Positions 12,071-22,845 of a DNA stretch of 64,000 bases are shown here, one piece after another. The notes under the pieces are model-generated. The model saw nothing but the letters and a program-made list of their open reading frames with translations. It did no database searches and had not been told where the DNA came from. The position numbers were made by a program, and so were the translations under genes. The stretch covers positions 5,567,501 through 5,631,500 of the forward strand of contig CM076280.1 in NCBI GenBank assembly GCA_038380795.1. Direction: 5' to 3'. The stretch comes from Pyrocephalus nanus (lineage: Eukaryota > Chordata > Aves > Passeriformes > Tyrannidae). Each line of letters opens with the position of its first letter. Within the stretch, counting starts at the first letter, position 1.

Positions 12071-12249
12071 GGGTGGGGGGATTACCGATTAATCTTTTCC
12101 TGCCTGCTCAACGTCCCTGTATCATCTATAAACACCGAGCCCTGGGTAAAGTCTAAAAATCCAAGTCCATTTCTGGAGGTGGGCAGGGAGCCAGGCGTGG
12201 ATGTGCCGGTTCTGGAGTCGGTTCCTGCGGTGCTTTCCTGAGCAACGAG

Positions 12250-12700
12250 CCCAGAGCAGGCACTGACTGGGGCTCCTGCCTGAGCGAAAATGGGAGGGTT
12301 TGGCATTGAACTATTTCTGTCACACAGACAACAATGATTATTGTCTGCTGGCAGACCCATTCCCGCATAGTGTTTAGCACCAGCCTTACACGTACTTGCA
12401 ATGTAGTAAACAGTGGAGGTGAGTGAGGAGGGAACACAGACACATCCCCCATCATCTCTTTTGGGACACCTTTTACCTATAAGCAAGCCAATTCACCATA
12501 TGTTCCTCCTCTCCGAAGTTTTAATACACACTTTAGTCGGCCTCATTATATTCCTGCTCTTGGAGGATTGCACAGTATCCTGACTAGGCCCTATGGAAAA
12601 AGGGGAAGGGGAGGAAGGTCAGGGGGGAGGTTAAATACCTCTAGCACCAGTGACATCATCTCCCCCACACATATTAAGTCGTCTGTGATCAAAGGGCTTG
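12250..12700. promoter_or_regulatory. Candidate cis-regulatory block between CpG islands
   Basis: This block lies between islands 1 and 2 and carries several recognisable transcription-factor-like sites. There is an imperfect 21 bp inverted repeat of SOX half-sites at 12326-12346 (ACAATGATTATTGT core). Near 12,640-12,700 there are TGACATCATC (CRE-like) and TGATCAAAGGG (TCF/LEF-like), plus CCATATGTTCC near 12,497. It has no transposon signature and no ORF with a recognisable product. Function is inferred only from motif content and position. Confidence 0.35.
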
Positions 12701-13940
12701 CAAAGGGAGCATGGGATGGGAGGGTTTTGCTCTGAACCAGCGTAACACTGAAGTGGAGCCTTGCACCGTGTGCTTTAGCTATGGATGTATGTGTGGTTTT
12801 GCTCACACACACACTCACACACGCTAAAAATCACTGTAACTCCAGCAGAGCTCTTCCCATACTCCCAGACTCCAGCTCTTATCAGAGAAGGCATGATGGG
12901 TATGGAATTGCCACTGCTCCCCCAGTCATTTCCCTGCTCCCCTGTCTGCTGCTCGTCTGCCTTTCCTTCCAGGAGTGAAATCATTCCTGAGTCCTGGGAA
13001 CGTGCAAAGAGCAGTAAAACAACCGTAGACACATCAAATGTAGCAGCTTTTCTGCTGAGTCGCAAAGGGCTTTGGAGTCAGACAAACCCCAAATCAATGC
13101 CTGGAGCAAACTACAAGGGAGAAGACTTCGCTGGAGGAGCAAACCACCTACTGCTAGCCCTGCAAAGAAGACAAGCATGTGTGTGCTCATGTGAATGTCT
13201 GAAGGCTTGATTCACGTAATAAGAATAATCAATGCAGCTATTTCTGTGGATCCAGTCTGTGTGTCTGAGCGTGGGGGAACTGTGGGGCCGCAGAGCTGGA
13301 ATCGGTGTTTGCATCCATGGGAGAGCGAGCCCGAGACGCTGTGTGTGAGCACGGGGTGGGCTGTGCGAGTTCCCAGCATGTGTTTGGTGTGTTTAGCCTG
13401 TACATGCATGAGGGAGAGCACGGTTGCTTGTCTGAGCGGTGTGTGGGAGGGAGAGAGTCCGGGTCTGTCTGTCTGTCTGTCTGTTGCTCACAAGCAGAGC
13501 TGATCGATATTTTTCCTTTATAAGGAATTTTTTAAAAAACCTTTCCTATTTCTTACATCGAACCCACATCTCTTTACTTACTCCCTCCTCTCACTATCCT
13601 CCAAATACTTCTCTACAACTCCTGGGAAAGCAGCTTTACTGTCATTAACAAATTATTATTATGCATCCAGATGAGCAGCCAGAGTAAAACATGAAGGAAC
13701 CTTCCATCCTGCCTAGTGCAGATGTCAATCACACGGCTAAATTCAGACACCAGTTCTGCCAGCGTTTCATCTGCTGCTTAGTTCCCTCCGGGAAGAGGAG
13801 GCTGCATCCAAGAAGTGACACCCCCTCCCCTTCCCCACTCCCAGATATCAGCACGGGGGGACTCTCCAAAACGAAAACACACACTCTCACACCTACAACC
13901 CTCTTCGGATCGTCTCTGGGGCTTTAGTCCCAGGCTGTGG
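12380..13940. other. Noncoding stretch between CpG islands
   Basis: No gene recognised. It contains short CA-rich runs near 12,804-12,826, a GTGTGTCTGAGC-rich segment at 13,250-13,450, and a CTGT tetranucleotide repeat. Several short ORFs cover the GT-rich part in different frames and are low-complexity products. Confidence 0.5.
13463..13484 (+). repeat. (CTGT)n microsatellite
   Basis: Five tandem copies of the tetranucleotide CTGT, followed by TGCTCAC. Confidence 0.88.
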
Positions 13941-14720
13941 TGGACCTCGGGGATGATGCAATGGCGTGGAGATGTCCCCCCCCCGTGCCCCCATTCCCCA
14001 AGGACTGGAAAAAGGCAAAGTTATGCTCCACACCAGCCTCGAGAGCAGCGCTGAGAGCTGAGCGGGGGAAACCCATCTCCTGCGCCGTGCGGTGCAGCCC
14101 CCCCGCCATCGGCGCCCTCCCCCGGCTCTGCCGCTGTCTCCCATCCCCGCTGGAAGTCGAGGCAATCAGCCCGGTGTGGGATTCGAGGCGACAGACTTTC
14201 CTTTTTTCCTCCGCGATTTGCTTGTCACTTGCGCGAGCGGAGCAGCGGATTAAGTGGAGATGACACCATCTCCTTGGGGACGGTCCCCCCCCCCCCCGCT
14301 CGGGGATGTATCGATACTCCGGAATACAGATGGATCCCGGCTGCCTCCCACCCCCGCCGCCGCCCCCGCCTCTCCGCCAGCCCCGCCGAGCCGGGGGCTG
14401 AGCCCCCATGGCGGGGCATCCTCGGCGGGCTGCTCCTTGCCCCGGCACGAACCAGCGCTCCCAGTCTTCCCAGTGCCGGCGGATCCCGGCCCCTCGCTCA
14501 GCACCACGCACGCAGAACCGCTAACGGGGCTGCGGGACTTTTCCATCCATCGCCCCCGGTGCCCGGGGCGGGGGTGCGGGCGGTGCGGGCGGAGGGGCCG
14601 CGGGCGCGGTTACACAACGCGGGCAGGACGGGGGAGCCCGGCCCCGGGCACGGGCAGAGCCGCAGCCGCAGCGCAGCGCTCGCCTTTACCTGATGCTTAA
14701 TGTCCCTCTCTGGCGGAGAT
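13940..14720. promoter_or_regulatory. CpG island 2
   Basis: Dense CpG and high GC run from about 13,940 to 14,720, peaking at 14,340-14,660 (for example GGGCGGTGCGGGCGGAGGGG). A C13 run lies at 14285-14297. If the minus-strand exon proposed at 14690-15175 is real, this island covers its splice donor and the start of intron 1, a common arrangement. ORFs exist in all frames because stops are rare in GC-rich DNA; their Pro/Arg/Gly-rich products match no family I know. Confidence 0.75.
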
Positions 14721-14849
14721 CGGGTCGCCCGTGGGTTTTATTCGGCTCGGTAGGAACTTGTGGGAGAGCTTCTCTGTCCAGCTCGCATACTGGGTGCGGG
14801 GCTGATGCTGCAGGCGTGAAAATCCTGGGGCTCTAGCAGTCCTTTTCAT
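14697..14849 (-). CDS. Possible upstream ORF (50 aa) in candidate first exon
   Basis: A minus-strand ATG at 14849-14847 opens a 50-codon frame ending in TAA at 14699-14697, seven bases before the proposed splice donor. The peptide begins MKRTARAPGF and is basic with no signal peptide or membrane segment. I recognise no protein family. If transcribed, it would act as a typical 5'-UTR upstream ORF that could dampen translation of a downstream frame. It may equally be a chance frame. Confidence 0.18.
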   Translation of the reverse strand: MKRTARAPGFSRLQHQPRTQYASWTEKLSHKFLPSRIKPTGDPISAREGH

Positions 14850-14961
14850 GCTCAGACAGAAAATCCCCTTCCTTGATCCAGATCGCGGGCATTAAGGGCA
14901 GAGGAAAAAAAAAAAAAATAAATCCTTTTCTCCCCTTCTTCCTTTTCCTTTTTCTTGCCTC

Positions 14962-14984
14962 TTTTTTTTTTTTTTTTTTTTTTT
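14962..14984 (+). repeat. T23 homopolymer
   Basis: Twenty-three T residues inside a pyrimidine-rich stretch (14,925-15,010). On the minus strand it would make the 5' part of the candidate exon strongly A/G-rich. Confidence 0.9.
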
Positions 14985-15194
14985 CCTTCCTGTGCTCCCC
15001 CCCTCTCTTCTGCTGCTCAGTTCGTAGCCATCGGGGGAAGGAGCAGAGGCAGCAGGGAGAATGGAGAGGGGGTTAGAAATAAAAATGAAAAGGGCTCCAG
15101 GAGGGAAGCGAGAGGCTGGGCTTGCCACAGAGGGAGGGGCTTGGAGCGGGCTGGAGAGGATGAATGGGGAAGAGGAAAGCAGGGAGGAGCCCCA

Positions 15195-15215
15195 GCCTGG
15201 CCATTTTATTCTAAG
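15195..15215 (-). promoter_or_regulatory. TATA-like element, minus strand
   Basis: Minus strand reads CTTAGAATAAAATGGCCAGG. The AATAAAATGG core is an imperfect TATA box at the expected distance upstream of a start near 15,175, with G/C-rich boxes (GGGAGGGGCTGGGG on plus) at 15,240-15,260 further upstream. This is suggestive only. Confidence 0.25.
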
Positions 15216-15279
15216 AAGTGTTTTGTACATAATTAGAGAAGGGGAGGGGCTGGGGGCAAAAAGGAGGGACTTAAGCTCC

Positions 15280-15860
15280 GGCCAGACGGAGCCTGGGCCG
15301 TGGGAAGGGAGGATGAGCCCGGGAAGGGCCGCCGGACGGGGCTGAGGGGGGTTCTAAACTTGTCTGACGAGGGCAGATCCGAGGGGATTTGGGGAGGAGG
15401 CTGCAGCGGGACCGGTTGCCATTCCAGGCAGCTCTCATCCATTTAATTTTTTTTTTATTTATTTTTTTCTCCCCCCACACGCCTTCTATTTTCACCTCCC
15501 CGGAGCCAGACAGCGAGGGGCTCCATCGGCTGGGGGCGAGGGGAGCAGGATGGTGCCCATCCTGACTCCACACCGGGGGGGTCCCACCCTTCCTTGGGGA
15601 GCTGGGGGGGAGCCGTTCCCGCATCCCCGCGGCGAGGATGCGGTTCAGCACCGCGGACAGCGCCGGGAGGGCGGACGGGGACGGGGGTTCGGGGGTTCGG
15701 GGGGCTCGGGGGTTCCGGGGGTTCGGGGCCCCTCACCGGGTCCTCGGCAGCGGCTCGGAGGGATGAGCCGAGTGGAGTTTCCCTGGGAGGCAGCGGGAAA
15801 AGCTCCCGGTGCCTCCCGGCCCGGCTGGACCCGCCTGGCAAAGTCCCACCGCTGAGCTCG
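15280..15860. promoter_or_regulatory. CpG island 3
   Basis: High GC with frequent CpGs from about 15,280 to 15,860, interrupted by an AT-rich patch at 15,440-15,480. It includes a GGGGTTC-type simple repeat. It lies just upstream of the candidate minus-strand start site and could be part of the same promoter. Overlapping ORFs on both strands (up to 171 codons) are products of stop-poor GC-rich sequence. Confidence 0.65.
15680..15729 (+). repeat. (GGGGGTTC)n G-rich simple repeat
   Basis: Five or so tandem GGGGGTTC-like units (one GGGGGGCTC variant). Five G-runs in 50 bp make it G-quadruplex-prone. Confidence 0.85.
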
Positions 15861-15869
15861 GGGAAGGTT

Positions 15870-16889
15870 TTGGAGGGGAATGGAGGTGGGGATGCCTCAA
15901 GGGCGTGACCCACCCAGACAGATCTCGGCAGCTCAGCAAAGGCAACCCGTGAAGAGAGAGCGTTGATCAACGCCGTGATGTGAGAATTCCAGGCAGGGAC
16001 CTCTAAGAAAGCTCAGTCAGGGCTGGGCTGGGCTGGGCTGGACTAACAGAGGGAAAAAAATCAGTCACCTCTTGCAGGGTATGTGGGGCAAGAAGGGCAC
16101 TGGGAGACGCCCTCCTTCCCTCCCCCTCTCCTGGCCTGCAAGGACACTCTGTCCTTCTCTCACCCATCCCCTGTGGCTACAGAACATTGTCTTGAGCTAA
16201 ATCTTCAGCAAATCTTTCCTAAGCAGAATTAGAAGCTGTTTCGTTAAACTCCGGGCTGCTCCGATAGGGCTGGGGCTTAGCTTATCTCACTTACAGGGTG
16301 CCCAGAGCTCCTGAGTTGTACTTTTCTCCAAGTGACTGTTCAGCCACAAAGCTGAACATCACACTTCCTGGTAAGCCACCCTGGATTCTGTCACACTGGC
16401 TCAAATAAAAGGCTGAAACGGTTCTCACAGATCCCCCTGGTACAAGGCTGCAGAGGAAGGGCTTACACCACAGCAGGGAAGATTGGGGGATCAGGCCTTA
16501 TATAGAACAGATAAACAGGGGCAAAGCGCTTATTTAAGCAAATAAACACTGTTTAGAGTTATCACTAGTGTGGTTTTTTTCATTGATGCTCTTGGCATTT
16601 ACCAGAAAGGGAAGAGGAATCCTCCTGTCCTACATAAGGTTGTTTAGAATAAAAGCAAAGGCTCCATGAACACTCACTGCAGTCAGTGGGATTTGCCAGT
16701 TCAGCTAATGCAACAATACTGGGTGTCTTTCCTCACTGTACCAGGAAAGGCTGGTGTGATTTGGTCCAGCAGGATCTGGCACCACCCAGCAGGATATTTC
16801 ATGTTCCTGTGAAGAGGCAGAGAGAGAAAAGAGGTGAGATGACACTCTTCAGGGACCCAGGGGTCTCACAGACCTAGAGAATCACTCGT
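15870..16889. other. Noncoding stretch, no gene recognised
   Basis: Contains only a short (GGCTG)n repeat at 16021-16041 and unremarkable sequence. No ORF with a recognisable product. Confidence 0.6.
16021..16041 (+). repeat. (GGCTG)n short tandem repeat
   Basis: Four exact GGCTG pentamers plus one base. Confidence 0.85.
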
Positions 16890-17170
16890 TACTAGAGGTA
16901 ATGGCATGGAGCTGGGTCAGGGGAGGTTTAGGTTGGATATTAGGAAAAGATTCTTCCTCCAGAGGGTGGTTGGGCACTGAACAGGCTCCTCAGGGCAGTG
17001 GGCACAGCACCAAGACTAACAGAGACAGAGCTCAGGAAGCATTAGGACAATGTTCTCAGGCACATGGTGGGATTGTTGGGCTGTCCTATATAGGGCCAGG
17101 AATTGGACTTGATGATCCTTGTGGGTCTCTTCCAACTCAGGATATTCTTTGATTTTATGATTCTATGATA
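16890..17170 (+). mobile_element. CR1 LINE fragment with intact 3' end
   Basis: Sequence from AGAGGTAATGGCATGGAGCT through GGAGGTTTAGGTTGGATATT to GACTTGATGATCCTTGTGGG and the terminal TTTATGATTCTATGATA matches the 3' end of avian CR1. It is 5'-truncated, as nearly all CR1 copies are, and contains no reverse-transcriptase reading frame. The 8 bp ATTCTATG-type tail marks the true 3' end at about 17,170. It is the best-preserved CR1 3' end in the window. Confidence 0.93.
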
Positions 17171-18463
17171 AACACTCTCTATAAAGTAACACCTTCTTCC
17201 AGAAAGTCCAAGGCAACAAACTGCTGGGACAGGTGTCCTGCCTGGAAAAAAGAATTGCTATAAATATAATAAAAATGTAATGACAGGAAAACAAAACAAA
17301 GCAAGGACAGTAGTTTTGCTTATCATTTTCCTGCCCCAAAATGTTTTCTCTCTTCTCCCCCTCCCCAGTTCACACATACACTATTTCTGCCTCTTTCCCA
17401 AAACCTTTTACTGTCTCCTTATCAAAAGCGGATTATTTGGTGCATTGAGTATTCAACATGTTCTCTTACAGTATTGTTGTGTTCAATGAGCTTTGCTCAT
17501 CTGAATGGACACTCACTGCATAGTCCACTGGTTTAATTTGCTGCTTTGGAAACCTAAGCAGGTTACAGCATATTTAGCTATGTGTCTGTTCTTATGTGTC
17601 AAAGATAAGGTTTCTGGATGCCATTTTTAAAAACAAAATTATTTCACTTCAGTAGCTTTCTCTTTTCAGTGGTCTCTTCTTTTTAGTCTTGGATATTTCA
17701 ACTCACCTTCTCCCTACAATGAACAAAGCCTGGATCTTCACCTTAAATCAGCAAAGCTCCATTGAACAAGAATTTCTATTTCTTCTTCCAGAGAGGAATT
17801 TTTTTTTTTTGAGCTGTTAACAATTTTAGCATGACCAATTCTCACTTTTTTCACCTCCGATTCACAGACGTCTTAAAAGCAATGTTTAGATTTTTTTTAA
17901 AACCATAATATTCTTCCCACAAAGAAAATATAAAGTAGTCTATCGGGGGAGGACATGAAGGAGAACAGAAATTCACAACACACATGGTGAAAAGAGAGAG
18001 TCTCCTATTTACAAGCACTAGGCAAACAAACAAATAAAAAAATATTGTGGTGGTGAGGATGAGAAACAGTAATTTGGACTCTCTATTAGAAGTTTAGGAA
18101 GAAATCACACGAAACTGAGAGACCAAGAAAGCAGAGAAGTGTCCATGTTTTTCACATAAGAACTGACACGAAGATGGGCAGAGAGGTTTCCACTGTGCTG
18201 TGGGTGTGGATTAACTCCAGCATTCAACTCACCACAACACAGCTGCCCCCTTACTCCCCTCCAGGGAAACGGGGGAAGAGGAAAGGGCAAAAAATCCCAA
18301 GAAAACTTAGTGGTCAAGAAAAAAATTGCTGGTAACTGAAGCATGAGAAGCTGACAAAAATAGAACAAAAGAAGTGAGATGAAGGCAATCACCCACATCC
18401 AGTGGGCAGAGCAACACCCAGCTTGTGCTCAGACAAAAGATGGCTCACATAACTAAAATCCCC

Positions 18464-18488
18464 TTTTTTTTTTTTTTTTTTTTTTTTT
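18464..18488 (+). repeat. T25 homopolymer
   Basis: Twenty-five T residues followed by GTTGCTGAGC. No retroelement body was recognised beside it. Confidence 0.92.
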
Positions 18489-20651
18489 GTTGCTGAGCAT
18501 GACGTTTTATGGCATAGAATATCTCCTTGGTTGGCTCAGGTCCCCCACCTAGTAGTGTCCCCTCCCAGCCTCTTACCCACTCCCCAGTCTGTGTTCTGGG
18601 AGCAGAGAGAGAAACAGAGGAGGCTTTGCTGCTGTGCAAACACTATCCAGCAATAACTAAACCATCCTTGTGTTAACAGCAGTGTTTTGGTCACAGACCT
18701 AAAACACAGGATCATATGAGCTGCCATAAAGGAAATTAACTCCATCCCAGACAGGCCAGCACAGAGTTCCATTATCTCATGCAGAAGGAGCTGTGTGTAC
18801 CAGCTGCACACAGTGAATACTTCACATCTATTTGTGATTCTGCAGCAAAACTCCCTTCAGAGTCCCATGAGCTGGTGAAGATGTTCAGACTCCACTCTGA
18901 GTTCCTCTCATGCTACGGGCAAACTTTTGTTTTCCACATATCCTGTTGCGTTGCCCTCCTTGAGGATGCACAATGTATTCTTGTCAAGGTTTTGCAGACT
19001 TCATTGTTTATTACAGGCTAAAAATGGATTAAACTTGCTTTGTGAGCAATGTATTGATATTCTGGTGCTCTCCCGGTCTCTTGTGAAATATATTTCCTCT
19101 TTCTCCTCTGCAAACAATATCACAGCAAGCAGTGATCTTATTTGGGCGTTGCTTTGTGTTGGCTGCAGAGATATCCAGCTCCTAAACACCAACAGATCCA
19201 TCTGCTGTTGGTATCCCTTCACACATGGGGGGGTGTCCATGTGTTCTCCAAGCAGGATGGGTCTGTGGCCAGACAAGTACCAGGCTGTTTTGATGGATGG
19301 TGGGAAGAAGATTAGGAGTGGGCTCAGGAGGCAAGGAACAAGCAGAAACTGTTTCCATCACTCCCAAATGCAGAATTAGACACTGAAGTCAATTCTTAAA
19401 CATTGGGGGATTGGGGAATGCTAGAACCCCCTGCCAAGCTAAGAAAAAATGTTGGCACATCCCAGCAGAGTGGGAAGAAGCAGTTGGGAATTGTTTGGGT
19501 ATTTTTCTGAAAGGAGGTTCTGATATCTGGTTCCTCTGCATTAAACTGAGTCATTCTCAGTGCAGCTCTAGAAGCCTCAAGACTCTGAACTCACTAATCT
19601 TTACAGATAGGTGCTTTCCTATCTTTGCACTGTTACTAAACTAACATATCCCAAATTTATATTTTGAGTTAAATCCTTTTGAGCCTCAAATTAACAATGG
19701 AAGAAGTGGCATAGCTTCAAAATTGAACTTCAGCTGTCCTGGGCACTCACCTTTCAGGACATTTGTTCTGAGCACCAGGAGCTACTGGGATTGCAGATTT
19801 TCAATCTCCTCAGATCCAGTTTTCTGATTAGCTTTCTTAGTATTTTTTCCCTGGTGCTCTGCTTCTTAGCAGATGTCTTGTGAAAAAGAAATTATAATGA
19901 TTTGTCTTTCATTGAAGTTTAAAATAAGGCAGCAACCACTCTGAGGTCAAACCTGGGAAAATGCAGTGGGCAGAAAGAACTGTGTGAACTGGTTGATTCC
20001 CAGCTCAGAAGATTGTTTTCCAAATGTCACTGATATGACAGTTCCTGGCCAAGGCTGACTGATGTAAATTAATGATTTGATCCATTGTATTCATGGGGAA
20101 TTAGAACAGGACAGACATTTGGCTTGGTGTATTCATCTAAACATTCTCTCCAGTTAACAGAAAGGGGCAATTTTAACTCTACAGGTGTAATCTTCCTGTT
20201 ATCTTAGACATTGTCTTTGACATGGGAGGAATTTCCCTCTGAAATTGGCTCTCTCTGTGTTGACTCTAAAGGGAACCAAATCAGTGCTTAGATTGAATTC
20301 CTAATTTTTAGAAGGATGAAACTACAGGATTTGAATACTTTCCTTTAGAGCTCACTGAGGTGCATGGAAGAGCAAGCAAATGAACCCATATCTGCTGATT
20401 TTCCCATTTAGTCACAAATCCGTCCTCTTTATTAGCAGTCTTTCATATTCACTATTGTTACTATTGTCTGGGACCAAGCAGAAGTCATCAGTATTCATCA
20501 CCTGCAGTTTAGCTTCCTTCTGAACTTGGACTAAGGCTTTCAAAAAGGGAACTACTTGTAACTCCCAGCCCATCATGAGCTGCACGCTGCACAGAAGGCT
20601 TCAAGCCTCACTCTGCCTCTATCTGCAATCACTCAGCACTTCAGACCACTC

Positions 20652-20669
20652 AAAAAAAAAAAAAAAAAA
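20652..20669 (+). repeat. A18 homopolymer
   Basis: Eighteen A residues after CCACTC; no retroelement recognised upstream. Confidence 0.92.
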
Positions 20670-22695
20670 GTTGGCAGATGAAACCCACGTGCAGTCAAAT
20701 GCAGGGACTAGAATGTTCAGTGGAGCTTTTTTTCCCCCCTTGTTCCTCACTCCAACATATCTGTGTTCTTGCAACTGTTTCATATCTCACAGAGCCCCAA
20801 AAGTGTTCCTTGAAAAGGAGCTGGCAAAGCAAGATATATCCTGATATTTGCGAGAAAGGGAGCTCTCAGCTTGATTAACAGGGGTTGCAGGAGGGAGTGG
20901 ACAGCACTGTCATCCACAGTCTAAACTAATTCTGCAGCGTGTCCATGAGAGTTAGAGGGGCAGTGCTTCTTTTCTGATTTCCCCAAGAGAAGGCAGAGCA
21001 CGCCCAGCAGGGCTGTGCCGAGGTCATAGGGTTGGATGTTACACACAACAATGGTCCCACCCCCAGCACAAAATCAAGTCATAACATGGACACACATCCC
21101 ACTGCACGGCTGTTAAATTGATGCTGATCTATTGTAATTGTCTGGGCAATTGTTTTCAGCTTCTGGAAGGGATGGCTTTGTCTTTTTCTCCCTGGATCAT
21201 AAATAATGGCCAAGCCACCTGGCTATTTGCCACACAGCACAGAGGGGAAATTCTCTTTTCTGGAGCCTGAGGGTCCAAATCTCCAGGGTAGGCAGTCCAG
21301 CGTGTTACAACAGATTCATGCAACCAAAATGTACTTTTTCATCAACAGAAGTCTAGGTCAGAATGGACAATCACCATCATCTTTGGACAAATCAATATAC
21401 CTGGCAAGTGTTGAGAATAGGAATAAAAAAGAAATTTTTATTTTACTTTATTTTTTTTTTTTTTTACCCCTGGGTATCATTCATTATTTATTTAGGAGAA
21501 TATTTGAATCACTGAGGAATGACATGTTTTGGAGTGTGCTGTTACTCTGAGATAACTGCACTTTGCCTCAGGTATGCAGTGAGTCACCAGGTTGATAACT
21601 GGTGCATTCCAGCACCCTGAGAAGTGGAGCTGTTGTTACCTTACAGTAACCACATGCCTTGAGCAATGTTATTTCTCACCTACAATGGTGACTTTTTATC
21701 TTGTTAAGAAAAACTTGATGCCATCGATTTTCAGGAACTATGTTGAAAGGCACATGACTAAGTGCTTTACAAAAACTCCCTGCATAAACACAGCCTCTCA
21801 GGCTATTCTGGTTAGTGGTCAGAGCAGGAAAGGACAAATAAAATGTCCAGGAATCTATTCACAGAAACATGGTCAAGTAAACCAAGAAGGGGCCACTGTG
21901 TGTGTGCCCTATCCCGGTGTCTAGGACCAAGATTTAGTGTGGAGTGTGAAACACAGCTGTTTAGATGCACCTTTTATGCCACTGTTTCACAAGCAGCATG
22001 TTAAAGAGTGAGTATAAAAGCTCCAGTTTGCTTATTTTATTTGGATGCTTCCCAAAGCAAAGGCTGCTGCTCACTCTGTGTGTACACATCCCTCCCTGAG
22101 CAGCCCTGAACTCAGCTCCTACCTTTCCAGGGGAATGGTGATATTACTAACAAGGAGCTCTGCCTGCACATTTCTGCACCTCCTGCTGTCCAGACACACT
22201 CTGGTACCAGCATGTTCCAGCTTTCCATCCCAATCACTCCGTTCACTGCAGCTTAAACATTAGGCAGAAATTCAGTCTAGGGGAACCTGCATGTTGTTAT
22301 TTCTTGTATTTTCCCCTCTGGGCATCCATTTGCCCCTGGCAGCTCTGAACCAGCCCAGATGTTCTCCCTGGAGCACTGTCAGCCCCAGTGTCCCAGTGCT
22401 GTTACAGTAGTTTCATACCCTGAGTTCAGTCTTTCAGAGCTGACACTACTTTTTGGATGCCAGCAATGAATTCTGCACACAGACACTCAAGGCAACTGAA
22501 AGGGCTGTGGCTGTCAAGGGTTTCTTTATGTCGTGTTCAATTCTTGTTTTCAAGCTTTCCTTTTGCTTGTGACACCTTCTCCAGAAATAAACATTTCTTT
22601 CCCTGCTAGTTATAGATCAGTTCCCTCCAAGCCAGTCAGCACTTAACTCTTCCCATGTTTCCTGAGGAAAATCACCCAGTTCTCCTCTGGAGGGA

Positions 22696-22845
22696 GTGAT
22701 CTATTGGATAAAATGTGCAGGACCGACTTGGGACACCTGGGAGCTATTTTTAGCTCTGCTGCTGGATGGCCACAGAGTCTCAAGGGGATCACTTTCCTTT
22801 TCTTCACTTCCCCTTGCACCTGTGTAATAGAAGTGACAGCACAAG
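22696..22845 (+). mobile_element. MIR (CORE-SINE) relic
   Basis: The order of landmarks follows MIR: CTTGGGACACCTGGGAGC (consensus GGGAGTCAGGAGACCTGGG region), TAGCTCTGCTGCTGG (consensus GGCTCTGCCACTAAC), a degraded GTGACCTTGGGCAAGTCACTT region (GGGGATCACTTTCC), and the TTTCCTCATCTGTAAAATGG region (CACCTGTGTAATAGAAGTGA). It covers about 150 bp of the left and central parts. Identification is by remembered consensus order, not alignment. Confidence 0.7.

Larger units (their letters stand above)
14690..15175 (-). other. Candidate noncoding first exon, minus strand
   Basis: Read on the minus strand, a TATA-like AATAAAATGG sits at 15201-15210, so transcription would start near 15,175. The sequence continues through a purine-rich stretch and ends with ATCAG at 14690, directly followed by GTAAAG. 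CAG/GTAAAG is a strong match to the vertebrate 5' splice-site consensus. An upstream ORF of 50 codons starts at 14849 and stops at 14697, just before the donor, so the exon cannot carry the main start codon in that frame. CpG islands flank it on both sides. No transcript or homologue is known to me, the start is a guess, and the partner exon was not found inside the window with any confidence. The gene would extend leftward, possibly past position 1. Confidence 0.35.
17171..22695. other. Noncoding gene-desert stretch
   Basis: No gene recognised. Simple tracts: T25 at 18464-18488, A18 at 20652-20669, T15 at 21451-21465. The piece at 21,110-21,210 has clustered ATTGT/CAATTG cores and resembles conserved noncoding sequence. 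ORFs (up to 150 codons) lack domains and overlap on both strands. Confidence 0.55.

Noticed and set aside
13900..14010. Minus-strand acceptor-like TTTGCCTTTTTCCAG and a following short frame
   Set aside because: Would leave an implausible exon with a G-run, lies only about 680 bp from the proposed donor inside the CpG island, and no protein is recognisable.
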